27,500 nt of DNA from Sphaeroforma sirkka (taxonomy: Eukaryota; Opisthokonta; Ichthyosporea; Ichthyophonida). The DNA lies in assembly GCA_001586965.3 (NCBI GenBank), contig LUCW03001862.1, positions 32,501 to 60,000 of the forward strand. Reading direction: 5' to 3'. Positions 1-11,352 of this stretch are shown one piece after another (position 1 is the first letter of the stretch; the number at the start of each line of letters is the position of its first letter). The translations under genes were made by a program, and so were the position numbers. The notes beneath the pieces are model-generated. The model was not told where the DNA came from, did no database searches, and worked only from the letters and a program-made list of their open reading frames with translations.

Positions 1-24
1 ATGGACTTCCGTTTCATGTAACAG

Positions 25-1302
25 GGTATTCCTGAGCAACCAGAGGCACCCGAGTCAGAGCACATGGACGACGGCGAGGACGAACCCGACTCTACAGGAC
101 CGCAGGGTGACCAAGGTATGCGCAACGTTTACGGATCAAATTTTACTCTTGTATGGCAATCCTGGTCAGACTACACACACATTGTCTATCTATATATACG
201 TTTCGTACCAAATATTTCGATGCAGGAACTGGAGCACTCGCCTTCCTTAGGACACAAGCCCCTTTCTTACAGATGAGAGCTGCCATCCAACAGAATCCAC
301 AGTTACTACAGCCTTTGCTTCAGCAGCTTGGAAGCACAAATCCTGACCTTTTACATGTACGTATCGATTTGTGGCCGAGGCCTTTATTGTTCATTTTTTC
401 TGGGCGGTGTAGCTTAGTGTGGCAGCATGACTGTTCTTCTATAATCAATAATTAATTCAAACCTTTCCGATTTTCTACGTAGATGCTGAATAATAATCAA
501 GAAGAGTTTCTAACACTACTAAATGAGACGACTGGCGGGGGCGCTCCATCAGGACAAGTACAAATTCGAGCAACTCCTGAGGAGAAGGCGGCTATCGATA
601 GGGTTCGTTTTTGTATTAATACTGTTTCAGATTGAAAGTTTCTTAGAGTCAGAAAGACAATTTTTCTATACTGTAGGTGCTTTATAAAGAAATTGCTGAG
701 TGTCAAATCAAGTGAATTCAAAATATGGTGGTAATTATATACGCGGATGCAAAGTATTCTTCAGTAGCACTTACGTGTACATTCAGGCCTGCAGCTATGT
801 AGGCTTGTTGTTGCATTCACGCAAACATCAAAGCAAACTTCGTGAAATGGTCATATGAAAACTTGCCATGGCTGTACTTTTTTGTGGGACATGTCCTTTT
901 CCGATCAGAACTTTTTGATTAATTCTCTAATATTTTACAGTCTAGTCTATAGCTATTACAGTTGAAATGGTTTATGGATGATTGGGTGTATACGGATATT
1001 TGGTCGCAATAGGGCTGAGCATCATTTACACGGCTACGCAAGAGCGAGCTTAGCTACCTTCCTTTTATGTAGCCTTAAGTGCCATCATAGCTCGAATTTT
1101 TAATGTAAGTTCCTGTCACGATTGTACAGACTACGATTGCGCCTTTTTCTTGTATTCATGTTGATAAATCGTTTTTTTTAATTCCCGGTAGTTGGTTGCC
1201 TTAGGTTTTGAGAAGGGACAAGTCATCGAGGCATACTTTGCCTGTGACAAGGATGAAACTCTGGCCGCAAATTATCTGTTCGACAGCAACAATTGGGATT
1301 AA
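25..1302 (+). CDS. RAD23: RAD23 ubiquitin-receptor / nucleotide-excision-repair protein (3' part, 4 exons)
   Basis: Exons 25-115, 226-356, 483-602 and 1192-1302 join in phase to a 151-residue C-terminal part ending at TAA 1300-1302. The first exon begins [10 protein letters not shown], the usual end of the UBA1 segment (..LLTGIP..), followed by an acidic linker. The next two exons encode the XPC-binding (STI1-like) domain: [20 protein letters not shown], then [17 protein letters not shown] and [15 protein letters not shown]. The last exon encodes UBA2: [20 protein letters not shown] and [13 protein letters not shown], with the typical stop just after UBA2. In this family, RAD23 binds XPC/Rad4 in excision repair and carries ubiquitinated proteins to the proteasome through an N-terminal UBL domain. 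The UBL and most of UBA1 must lie upstream of base 1. Bases 1-24 are the tail of an intron ending in CAG. Intron 3 (603-1191) is 589 nt and holds nothing I recognise. Confidence 0.93.
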
Positions 1303-1475
1303 TGGATTTGTCTCATTATAAGTACCTTCAGCTCTGCGTTACTCTCTATGTCGTTTCAAATTGCCGGGACAAATTGAAAACATTATCAGTTCAAGCAGCC
1401 ATTAAGTAGTTATGAATAACAACTGTTTCCTGGTTAAATATCGGTCAACAGAGAGTGAACAGGCAATCGGTTTTT

Positions 1476-1481
1476 AATAAA
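1476..1481 (+). promoter_or_regulatory. Candidate RAD23 polyadenylation signal in the convergent 3' region
   Basis: An AATAAA lies 174 nt past the RAD23 stop. The overlapping bases 1473-1478 read ATTAAA on the minus strand, 172 nt past the COG8 stop, so the two converging genes could share one signal region. The 347-bp stretch 1303-1649 holds no other feature I can support. This is motif evidence only. Confidence 0.4.
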
Positions 1482-1649
1482 CATTATTTGCAAAAGCGAG
1501 GGATTTATGATAATTATTCGCAATCCTAAAGATTAACTGCTATCATGTCTCTCTCAATTCGTGGAGGCCGACGCACTTGTTTCAATCAACGAAATTGTGC
1601 TTTGTCTTATTCGTGTGTCGCCTGGAATGTCACTATGAGCCGCGTCATT

Positions 1650-4600
1650 TCAGACCCCAAAGTCCTCAGCAGATGTCTCCTCTATCGCTTCTGTAGGTAC
1701 ATGGTGTGCAGTCTCAGGCGAAGTGTCAACAGCTTCTGAGAGACTATTTTGGGCGGATGGTGATGTCATTTCTGTCGGTTCTGTTGGTACTATTGTAGGA
1801 TCTGTATTTGGTATGGTATCTTGGATGGGTGTTGACTGTGTGATTGACGGATCCTCCATAGCGATTTCAATATCCCCCACTTTAGCATTTTTGTTCTCAT
1901 CGGACGTTGTGCTAGGTTTGTTCTCATCGTAAGTTGTGCTAGGCTTCTCCGTCTCGTCAACGGCCGCATCTTCGGGTTCAGCTGGTGCGGCTTTCTTCGT
2001 TGTCTGTGGCGATTCTTTTGGTGGCGTCACCGTGCGTGATGCTTGTTCAATAGCCAGCAGTGGCGCAAGGATCTCCTTGAAGTCTATATCTGCAACAGAG
2101 AATCTACCAGAGCCTGCAGTAGAGCTCTGAGAGTTTGCGAATATGGCATGGAACCCTCGCGCGATAAAGGGCACGGCATCTGAAAGTGATGGAAAAAAGC
2201 ACATATTGAAACGGAGATACAATTTCGGGTAGGGCGAGGCCCAATGGTCGACTAATTTAAAAACAAGTCTGCGGTTATACTAGCTCATGCTGTACCATTA
2301 ACAACGTGACCAGAATAATGTACGAGGCTATGTTCATACCTGTTGAAAGCAACTGCATAAACCTAAGACTCTGGTTCACAATCTCGGGGTCGTCATCTTC
2401 CCGCGCTTCAAAAACATTTTGATGAGTGAACACTACGAGTGCCACTATGTTATTCAAATGTTCGCTTACGATCCTTCGTATCGTATTGGCTGTCGCCAGA
2501 GGCGCGCAATGTCGTAGATTGTTATACGCGTCCACAAAACTGAGTATACATCATGGAAAGAATCAGCAAATATTCATTATCCCACAGCGTGATTTTTCTA
2601 ACCTAAACGGTTGAGAATGTGATAAAATCATATCGTACGTGTTGGCAAGCAATTTTCTACAAATCTTCATGCATAAGCACAAGACTGAAGACAATCAAAA
2701 CAAACTAACCCGTTCACCAGCGTGGCCAGATAGGGAAATTCATTCAAAGCGCCTGAAGGTTGTTCAAAGTTCGAATTGCTCGGTTGACCTTCTGCAATAT
2801 TACAAATAATTTCAGCACGTCAAAATTTAAAACGAGCAGATATAACGCGTAATATATATAAGTATGCTTATCTCCAATGTTGGAATAGCCATCATTCCTT
2901 GTATATCAAACTGGATCTATTCGACTACAGCATCTGTTTTCGGCAGATTGAACAAGGTTGTTTCTTCTGGATACAGAGACCGACAATATTGACAACCTAT
3001 TTTACATACTTGCGTATTCAATCGTCTCGGCACTCGTAGCAGCTGCTCGGTGTAGTGATGCAGCTCCTGCTGAAGATGTGATTACGTTTCTAGGTTTCGT
3101 TTTCAATGCCTTAGCGAACGCATTGGTCGTGTTTGAGGTTGCTTGGGCAAATAGGGTTATGATCCTCCCACAGAATAGCTCAGGGAGCAAGCCACGAAAA
3201 TCAACTCCAACCCTACCCAAGCTGGATCCCAGGTACATGCATTGGCCCAACAAGGAATTGATCAGAGTTCCTGTAAGACCATATCAATTTACAGCGAGGC
3301 TCGGTATTATGACGCAGTTATAGCATCTCAATCGCATATAAAGAAGGTTAGCCCACGCTAGGTTATCAAAGAATCAAAAGTTTTGCACCTACCCTCAGTC
3401 ACTCGCGGTAGCTGAGATTGCAACATCGTCATGAATGCTGCCACAATATGATTCACCCATCCGTACATGAGTTGGCGAGACTGTAAATCACCTGACACAG
3501 GTTGTGTGAGAAATTTTGCGAAGTAAGCGATTTTGTTGGTGAGTTCGCATTCATCGAGAACTTTTCGTAAAATCTTTATCTGTATAGATTAAATTGCACC
3601 ATCAGTCGCACGATACAGTTGGATTACTCACCTTTCCTTGTACCAGAATCCGGAAAGATGGCTCGATAGTGAGTTACAATATCAAACAATCCAATACGGC
3701 TGCATAAAGTATTGGTGAAAGGTTAAAATTGTTTTCAGAATATAGAATCGAAAGGATTTCAGTAAACTTAAAATGATATTGAGAAAATGCTTTGTCCGCT
3801 CTGCAGTGGACTTGTATAAAACAATTGAAGGGTCGCAGCGATCACCATCTGACTTACAAAGTTTCTATATATTTGTTGGTGTACGCGTAAGCGTCTGTGT
3901 CGCTCAGAGCATCCACATTTGTTTTCAGCCACAGGCCACGGGCGCTCAAGAACTTCAGTCGGAGCTCCTAAAAGTTACGTGTCGCACAGTGGATGCCAGA
4001 ACGAGTGTTCGCACGAGAGCAGTAGTGTGTACATTGTAAAGAACAAGTTGGTAGCATTTAATATCGTATTGCTTAAATACGAGAGATACCACAAGCAGGT
4101 AATCCAAGACGGCCCACCTCACGTCTAGGATCAACTACACGAGAAGAGATGTTTGAATACCACAGATCGTGTGATAAGTTACTTACTTTCTCCATGAAAC
4201 AATTCATGCGCCGCAAATGGCCAACGACGCGGAGGCAAGCTGGCAGATTTATGTCACCTCGTAGTAGCTGAAAGAGAATGTGAACGGTATACTGTCAGAC
4301 TGTCCTTGAAGAACATATTGTAGCTCTCATGCCAAAGTTCGTTTATGCACGTTACAATTTTACAAGCACCACACGGCAGCAACGACAACTTCAAAAAAAA
4401 ATTCAAGATCCTGGGTAATCAGCAGGAGCCACTGTATGATAGATGCAGCAATTAGCGCCATACCTGCATCAGCTGAGTCAACATGACCTTCTTAGCCTCG
4501 GAAACCTCATCAACAACTTGTGCAAACAAGGATATCGCGCCATGTTTGCGAGAAATTCGAGTGACAGTGTTGTCTAGATCTAAGGCTTCCTCGTAGTGAC

Positions 4601-5369
4601 CATTGCGCACGCATGTGTCCATGAGCTGCGGTACTTCTAGAATCTCCAGAAGCTGCATACAGAAAGATAGCCTTCAATGATTGTAATCCTTCCATCATAT
4701 TGTCACCACAGCCCATCTTTGCAACTCAGGAAAGCGCGCAGAGTGCGTGAGCGTATATTAGAATGACGAAAGCACAAATTAGTTCCGTCTACCCGGACAG
4801 CAAATTGCTATACAAACTATTAGGAGTACGTAGTTACCTGCGAGTGATACTGCAGCGTTGAGAAGAGAGAGTGTCGCTTGGTGGTCAGCGAAGGTGTGTC
4901 TCGGACGAACGAATGGCATTGTTCAGCCAGCAACGGAAGCCTCTCTTGCAGCCGCACGATATTATTGGCTAGCTGCTTGAATTCTAAGAACACGTCCTTC
5001 GAGCATTTGGCCGTCTGAATGAATCCTGCAGTGTGACGAAACCCCGTGAAGGAAATTACATACAATTGTATAGGAGGTCCTCTTGATACTGAAATAACTT
5101 TGACTTGGCTCTGTTCTTTCATTCAGAGAAGGGCGCGTCAACGACACGGCACAAAAATATAGTTACTTGCTTGCAGAGATCGTGCGGCATGACTTAAAGC
5201 TATACACCTGGGGCACATTATGAATTCCGAATATTTGCAGCAGTACAAGCCCAATCCCTATACAGGGAGCAACACAATTTCCAAGTCAGCCATCTACGAT
5301 GCCATCTACAAGACAGAAACTCATTGAGCCAGAAACGCTCGTGTGAGACAGTACACGAAAGTGATCGAT

Positions 5370-5421
<52 letters not shown>

Positions 5422-6248
5422 ATATATATATATTGACACACTGGAAACGTCGCCAACAAAATAAAAATATACAAATAACAATATCGTTCGCCAAATACAG
5501 TATTATACAAACCCAATATAAACCCACCAACTATGTGCTAGTAGAGGTACTCTAGGGAAAAACGGTACAAATACGTCACACCCGGCACATTTGGTCGCAG
5601 TGTCAGAGCCACTCTGCACCGATCACAACAGCAAAGTGGCCAGTATAACACGAAACTACACTCAAGTATCGGACAAAGCGCTTCTAAGTAGTTTTTCTAT
5701 CATAAACAGAAGTAACCACCGCTACATTCAGTCGAGGCAAACACGAGTACTTAAAACAGAACGCGAAAACAAACACTCGACGCCTTGAAATGGCTTGCAC
5801 CCACACATCTCATAGTGCATATTATATTTAGACAAAAAAAATCAATAATCTGATTCAAGGACCAATGAATGGTTTACTTGCGATACAATCAATAAACAAA
5901 CGCACAGATTCGCGTAGCTCCAACTTACAGTGTATCTCACTCAAGCATCTGTGGTTGCTGCATACAACCACACAAACACACATTCGCTGACATACTATTT
6001 CAAGCATTTGGAATGGTACTGTGAGGGTAATGTATTGATGACACACCTCGGTAATGCTGGAACGCTAAATCCCTAGTGTCGTTGACCAGGCGCTTCTGCT
6101 CCTGGTCCAGGCGTTCGGGCTCATGGCTAAGTCTGTCAACAGAGAAGCCCGTCAGTTCATTGAGATACGCGATGTGGTCTGCATTGTTTAATTCACCATC
6201 CTTCGCCTTCTCAGGGAAGAGGAACGTAAACAGCTCCGTGCCCTCCAT
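1650..6248 (-). CDS. COG8: Conserved oligomeric Golgi complex subunit 8 (COG8), complete, 11 exons
   Basis: Exons on the minus strand: 6248-6047, 5025-4838, 4652-4464, 4267-4187, 3967-3858, 3699-3632, 3491-3393, 3270-3010, 2791-2710, 2539-2340, 2179-1650. All phases close, giving 2010 nt and 669 residues (human COG8 is about 610). Family landmarks appear in order: YLNELTGFSVDRLSHEPERL and TRDLAFQHYR near the N-terminus; FIQTAKCSKD and LQERLPLLAEQC; LLEILEVPQLMDTCVRNGHY; LRVVGHLRRMNCF; ELRLKFLSARGLWL; RIGLFDIVTHYRAIF; LLGQCMYLGSSLGRVGVDFR; FVDAYNNLRHCAP. COG8 belongs to lobe B of the COG tether, which acts in retrograde intra-Golgi transport. An in-frame ATG at 6320 could add 24 residues, but 6248 fits the family better. 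For exon 7, the acceptor after 3492 is chosen because it alone keeps phase. Residues from about 545 onward form a Thr/Pro/Glu-rich acidic tail that looks disordered and is poorly conserved in the family. Confidence 0.93.
1890..1943 (-). repeat. 27-bp tandem duplication in the COG8 tail
   Basis: Bases 1890-1916 and 1917-1943 are two adjacent 27-bp units differing at three positions. They encode the nine-residue repeats KPSTTYDEN and KPSTTSDEN in the disordered COG8 tail, so the expansion stays in frame. Confidence 0.85.
5026..6046 (-). other. COG8 intron 1 (about 1 kb)
   Basis: The donor GTGTGT at 6046 and acceptor ..CTGCAG ending at 5026 bound a 1021-nt intron. The split Gly codon (G from exon 1, GA from exon 2) is what fixes both ends. 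Inside is the alternating CA/TA/TG tract at 5370-5433. Short ORFs over this tract have Tyr/Ile/Thr or Val/Cys repeat translations and are not credible genes. Confidence 0.8.
5370..5433. repeat. Palindromic CA-TA-TG microsatellite followed by a TA tract
   Basis: An (AC) run at 5370-5380, 13 TA units at 5381-5406 and a (TG) run at 5407-5420 are followed by another TA run to about 5433. Bases 5370-5417 form a perfect 48-bp inverted repeat centred between 5393 and 5394. The DNA is alternating purine-pyrimidine throughout. Confidence 0.9.
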
Positions 6249-6490
6249 GGTACTCCTGTACTTTAGGATGTATGCATCACTGAGAGTGTGCCATTTTAAT
6301 GTCAACTCTGACTTTCTCATTTTGTTGTTGCATCTAGCTTTCAAAAACCCTATAAACCCTAGAATCCTCAAATATGGTTCAATCTGAGCAATGGCTAAAA
6401 GGGTGTAACCTACGCAACCATCAGCAGATGGCAGTTTCAGACCTGCAGTAATATTCAATCATCTTTGCGACGCTGTGTGCGGTTATCACG
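6249..6490. promoter_or_regulatory. Short divergent upstream region between COG8 and MCAT
   Basis: The COG8 start (6248, minus) and the MCAT start (6491, plus) are separated by 242 bp, so both promoters and both 5' UTRs must fit here or overlap the neighbouring first exon. I see no clear TATA box facing either gene. Part of this stretch is open in the COG8 frame up to 6458, but without conservation I recognise. Confidence 0.5.
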
Positions 6491-9400
6491 ATGGTATCCT
6501 ATGTACGTACCATAACACGCAGAGTAGCACACACTAGAAAATATGCGAGCAATAGGCATCTTCGTTTAATCAAATTCTACACAACTGAAAGGACGGAGAA
6601 AAATACATGCTTTATGTTCCCGGGACAAGGCACTCAGCACGTAGGTATGTGAGCTTTTCTTGCAGGCTAAATCTGTATTGAGATTGCAGCTAGATGTCTG
6701 GGTCTCGTTTATATGTACCAGTTTGTAAATTTGAGGCTTTATTTTGGGTCTAAGGTTTGTCTCTTCTGACTACAGTCTCACTTGCGGCCATTTTCAGCCT
6801 AGATAAGCCTAGATATGAGTTCCTGCAAACAAGCCAAGGTACACAAGTTGAGTATGCTCGCACTAATAGCGGGGATATGCACATATCTTGGTGGCTATTT
6901 TACTGCATAACTCTATCGGAAAGCGCTAGGTAGAGTGATACTTATGCACTCGCGTCGCACGTGGTTCTCGAGTTCTGTTCTCGATTGTCCGTTTGGTTGT
7001 TAATGCTGAGTATACACGGAAGTATTATACATACAAATAAAGTGAATATGCTGCTGTTTTTGTATTTCATTGTATGTGTGTACATATCTAATTACTGGAT
7101 CTCTTATTATCAATATAAAACTTCGTACACTAGTTTTTGACTTAAGCTCAATATTGTTAGTATAATAGCGTTTGCCCAAGCGTTGAACACATATATCCAG
7201 GCCATGAGCATATGCCTATGACTCGAAGGTAGACATGAGATTCACTGTCTTTATGTCCCAAAGCATATGCTTCTACGGATCTATCAGGAATTGCACGTAC
7301 CATATATTGTGCACAGTCTGCAAGGTGGCTTCAAAGTGACCTGCCGCAGTATTGCTAAGTAGATATACCGCTTAAATCTTGCTTTCTGAGAGAGGTGATA
7401 TTCGCGTAGTTTGTGCGTTCCACAGCTTCATGCAGACCATTTATTGGGTGCAAATGCAGTTGACATATGTGGGTAGTGTCGCTCTTCATATTGCTCACGA
7501 GATACATACTTTTCGAAAATCGCCATATTCTGTCGATTTCTAAACATCACCGTCGTATACGGGCGGAAATATGGTATGTATATATGGGTATAGGTGTAAT
7601 GGTGTAGTTGAGCTGTGCTATGGCTTGAGTGGTTCAAACCATACAGCTATGCGAATCCTATTGAGCGAGTCAGCGAGCCAAACCTCGACCGAAATAAAAA
7701 AAAATACCCAAAGGGGTCATGACTTATCCACGTAGCTTCAATTCTAATTTCAACTTGTCGTTGCCAAATTTATTTCGAAGGTATGGGGAAGGATATGTTT
7801 CAAAATAACAAGCAAGCGAGGCAAATGTTGCAAGAGGCTGATAGCGTGCTCGGCTTCTCGCTATCACGTCTGATGTTCGAAGGCCCAGAGGTGTGCTGAT
7901 CTCTGCGTGCTTCTAGAAATAGCGGCCATATAGCAATAGATCTGCTGTATATCTTGCACGTTTGCGAGAGTAGCGAACAGAAGTTGTAGGTTGCGGTATT
8001 TGTTAATTTGACACATTCCTACAATTTGGTCTAGAATGTCTTTATACGCAAGGGCTATGGGCTTGCGTTTTTATCCAGAGTTCATGGTTGCGCAACTCAT
8101 GAACACAATTGGTTGCTTACTATTCAGGCAACTCTAACAAGAACTGAAAACGCCCAGCCCGCGATTTTGATCAATAGTCTGGCCCATTTCGAAACTGAGG
8201 TTAAGGTGTAATATATGTGTTTTGTTCAGCACATATGTTTAGGGAAGTGAATTTTTGGATGACGTATTTGAACCCTGCCATATCACTATCGCGATTTATA
8301 TTCGGTGTTAAAGTGTGTTAAGGCATGTATACTACTAATTTGTGGTTTTGGACACGACTGTATTATATATAGTCTTGTGGTGGATAGTTGGTGCTACCTG
8401 ACCAGCTGGAGCTCAATTATTTGTTCGTAATTACCATTTAAGTATCTTCTGTACTTGCATGATTGCCATCAACTCTCGTAGGCCAATTCATTATGATGTA
8501 AAATGAATATTTTCTCACAAAGTTGTATACTTCAAAGCAATGATTCTGGTAGCTAGCATCAATTTTCCTCGCCTTCTCGCTTGACATGGCGTGGCTTCTT
8601 TGTGCTTCCAGACTTCAAGGCCGGAGCAAGTGCAGAACGCTGCTTGCGTTATGGGGTTCTCACTTGGCGAATACTCCGCATTGACAGCGGCGGGCGCTTT
8701 ATCGGTACCAGACGCTGTGCGGTTGGTGGTAAGTTGACGTTCAAAGTGGTTGCATCTTTGTAGCGCAAGACACATCTCTCATGTAGATCATTCGCTTTGC
8801 TATTGAGTGTTTGCTCATCGAGTTGTCACTTCATATTTCTATTTCCAAGAAGTGATTTTTGGTATTGAATGCAATATGCTTACTACAGAGTCGGACTAGC
8901 GCGCTGTTGTATAACGACTCTGACACTTTCCATTTTCTAATTTGTCTCTGCGAGTGAAGCATCACAGGGGCAAAGCCATGCAGGAATGTGTCGTCGGCTT
9001 GGTATGTCAAAGTAAAAATATGAGGTCACGATGGGAGATGAATTGCTGTGGTTGTCGTGATGATCCATATCTGCCGGCCTCACACGCAAAAGATTGTGAC
9101 GTAGAATGTACCGAAGTTCATTTTACCTGTGGTATCTGCTCTATTTTATATTATTGATGTAAACTGCACTATCTGTAACGATTAGATTAGAGTAGATGAA
9201 GTCTCTCGAGACATCGGTATGGAGCTGCGTATAAATACAAGTATACTTGTATATTTCCCTATACATCGATCACAGGAGACAGCTATGGTAAGCATGTTTC
9301 CGTGCTCGGTGGAGTTAGCCGAGGAAATTGTGGTGGAAGGACAAAAATTAGGCGCGTGCGATATATCGAACCATAATTCATCTACTCAAGTTACAATCAG

Positions 9401-10300
9401 CGGAATGAAGGACGCAGTAGATGCTGCTGTGTTGTACGCAAAATCTCGTGGCGTCAGACGGTGCACGTCACTTCAGGTAAGCAGTTGAGCTCGAATGAGG
9501 AATCGATGTGTAATTTGATGATGATGAGTACAGAGTAATAGTACTTGTTTGGTTTCTAACCTCATATCAGCATTTAACTGCGTGGACTAGCGCCACATGT
9601 GGTTGTTAACGATGCGTGACCCGAGGAGAGGTTTAGTTGCCCTTTCTCATCGATTAAAAATCTATAGTACCGCCTGAGACCGGATATAATCTTGCATTCC
9701 AAATGAATACATAGGTCAGCTGTCCGTTCCACAGTCCTCTCATCAAGGGAGCGGAGGATGTCATGCGAGAACTGCTTGAAACGACACAGATCAATACGCC
9801 GAGAACTGCGGTCATTTCCAATGTGACAGGCCAACCGGTACGTTGTTCTGAATTCAATTTTACAGACTATTCCTTTTCTTGTGTCAAGAGGCGGGATTGT
9901 GAGTAAGCATTCGGTTCGAAAAATAATAATAATGTCGTGCCCGGTTGGTTTAGTAAAATTAATACCGTATTGGATACACAGCTCGTGCTTCGCTAGGCAT
10001 TAATAGTGGAAGAGCGAAACATAACCACCAACGAGTGCGCAAATGATATTGCAGTTTTTTGTGTGCATTGCATTCTGAGAAGCGAATATATGTCTGATTG
10101 AGGATATTTTACATTACCAACAGATGAGCGACCCTAATGAAATAGGAAGGCTCCTGGTAGACCAGGTGTGTGGACGCGTGGCCTTTGCTGATAGCATCCT
10201 CACTGCGCGGAAAATGGGAGTCACTGAGTTTATAGAGGTTTGTGGTGGTAAAAATTTGTCTCGCTTCGTGGAGCAAACTCTGAAAGCAAACAAGATATAA
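6491..10300 (+). CDS. MCAT: Mitochondrial malonyl-CoA:ACP transacylase (FabD/MCAT type), complete, 8 exons
   Basis: Exons 6491-6644, 7781-7890, 8128-8199, 8612-8728, 8960-9001, 9276-9476, 9715-9837 and 10124-10300 join in phase to 331 residues. The enzyme moves malonyl from CoA to acyl carrier protein, the entry step of type II fatty-acid synthesis. Visible family features: FMFPGQGTQHVGMG (residues 41-54), LTRTENAQPAIL, the nucleophile elbow GFSLGE with Ser129, the malonate-binding Arg154 in HHRGKAMQE, the STQVTISG segment, and catalytic His238 in VSCPFHSPL. The Phe in GFSLGE, instead of the bacterial His, matches my recollection of animal mitochondrial MCAT. The first about 30 residues (MVSYVRTITRRVAHTRKYAS..) are rich in Arg and Lys and lack acidic residues, as in a mitochondrial presequence; this decides the 6491 start, the only in-frame ATG I see ahead of the catalytic core. 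The exon 5 acceptor (after 8959) is set by phase and by the LV-HHRG spacing. AATAAA overlaps the stop (10299-10304). Confidence 0.93.
6645..7780 (+). other. MCAT intron 1 (1.1 kb)
   Basis: The intron has donor GTATGT and acceptor TTCGAAG; the split Gly codon joins ..QHV-G-MGKD... I find no exon, RNA gene or repeat of note inside. A 69-codon minus-strand open frame at 7428-7637 has no family resemblance and is treated as chance. Confidence 0.75.
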
Positions 10301-10893
10301 TAAAATAAGGTGCTTAAAAAAATCTGTCCGGTTGCGCATACTATTATAAATTTTGAGTATACTAGCATAAGTGGGTGCGCATTGGCGAGTAATCCCTCAA
10401 AACTGCTATAGAATTTTGCTGGACCTTGTCGAGAGCGTATTCATAAGAAAATGCACAACAATCGAAGTGCACCACGCGTACTACACTAGACAAACTATAC
10501 AACAGTGTATTGATTCTAAACGCCTATGCAATTTGATCAGCTAGATTCGGCAATGGCTAGGGTTACAAATCTGGGACCACACATTGTTACTTGCATTCTC
10601 TCACCTAATTCGGTGCATACATCAACTACCACATTCAGTGCTGAAGCGATGATCCTTCAGCGGCAAGTACGAACAGTTGACAGAATATTTTAATTACCAG
10701 ACTTGACCAGCAGCACAGACTAACCTCTGATTCTCTCACACGATAAGAGTTATATTTCTAAATAATGTATAGAGGTGCGATGCACTGGAGAAAGCGGAAG
10801 TACTAACTTAAACAATACAGAAAGTGGTAGGAAGTATGTTGTGATAGTCTGCGTAGTAATAGTCATAAGCCCTCGACAGTTCATTTCTTCGCT
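10301..10893. other. Intergenic region 3' of MCAT
   Basis: About 590 bp of AT-rich DNA between the MCAT stop and the end of the minus-strand ORF at 10894. I see no ORF, repeat or structured RNA that I can support. MCAT's 3' UTR must lie at its start. Confidence 0.5.
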
Positions 10894-11352
10894 TCAGGCA
10901 ACTTTTCGATATCCGTCGCTGCAGAGGAGTATATAAAGTCTTGGCAAAAATACATCTATTCGTACGTTGATTCTAAGTTGTGGTATTTGCATCCGTTTCA
11001 ACCCGTCAGGAGTGAGATTTCGTCGTGAGGGCAGAACTCTGGCTATAGCGATGTGCCTATAGCGGACTAAGCAGTCGGATACAAGCATTGTGGGAGCTTC
11101 CATGTAGCATTCGAAGGCGGACAGAATTGTGCATACTCCACTATAACGTTCCACGACGAATCTATGATACAGGTACACATTCGAATACCCGGTTGCATGC
11201 ATACTGAACAATAATTCAAATTTAGATTCATTCGAGTAGGCAATATTTGGCGACCAACTGCCGCGTACATGCTCCATAAATACCTCCCATCGCACCTCAG
11301 TAATCACACTAGTAGGTTCGTAATGCCACACCATCACCATCTGTAAGGCCAT
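10894..11352 (-). CDS. Unidentified intronless ORF (152 residues)
   Basis: This minus-strand frame runs from ATG 11352 to a stop at 10894 and stays open a little further upstream, to about 11376, from a GTG. Its composition is protein-like (mixed hydrophobic and charged, many Arg, six Cys, two Trp near the start: VWHYEPTSV and EHVRGSWSPN). It lacks the Tyr/Ile repeats of the microsatellite frames. I recognise no domain, signal peptide or clear membrane segment. It lies downstream of CtIP on the same strand and converges with MCAT, so it could be a small gene, a terminal exon of something spliced, or a chance frame in the CtIP 3' flank. Neighbouring real genes are intron-rich, which makes an intronless gene less expected but does not exclude it. 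Confidence 0.35.
   Translation of the reverse strand: MALQMVMVWHYEPTSVITEVRWEVFMEHVRGSWSPNIAYSNESKFELLFSMHATGYSNVYLYHRFVVERYSGVCTILSAFECYMEAPTMLVSDCLVRYRHIAIARVLPSRRNLTPDGLKRMQIPQLRINVRIDVFLPRLYILLCSDGYRKVA

Noticed and set aside
3775-3850. A minus-strand stretch reading GDRCDPSIVLYKSTAERTKH, at first taken as a COG8 exon
   Set aside because: It lies after a GTAAGT donor. Joining exon 5 directly to 3699-3632 gives the family sequence IETF-RIGLFDIVTHYRAIF in phase, so this stretch is intron.
3773-4039. An 88-codon plus-strand frame
   Set aside because: It is the complement of COG8 exon 5 and its flanking introns; the minus strand carries the conserved COG8 sequence.
5218-5555. Overlapping open frames on both strands around the CA/TA/TG tract
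   Set aside because: Their length comes from microsatellite sequence that lacks stops in several frames. They lie in COG8 intron 1 and translate to Tyr/Ile/His/Thr or Val/Cys runs.
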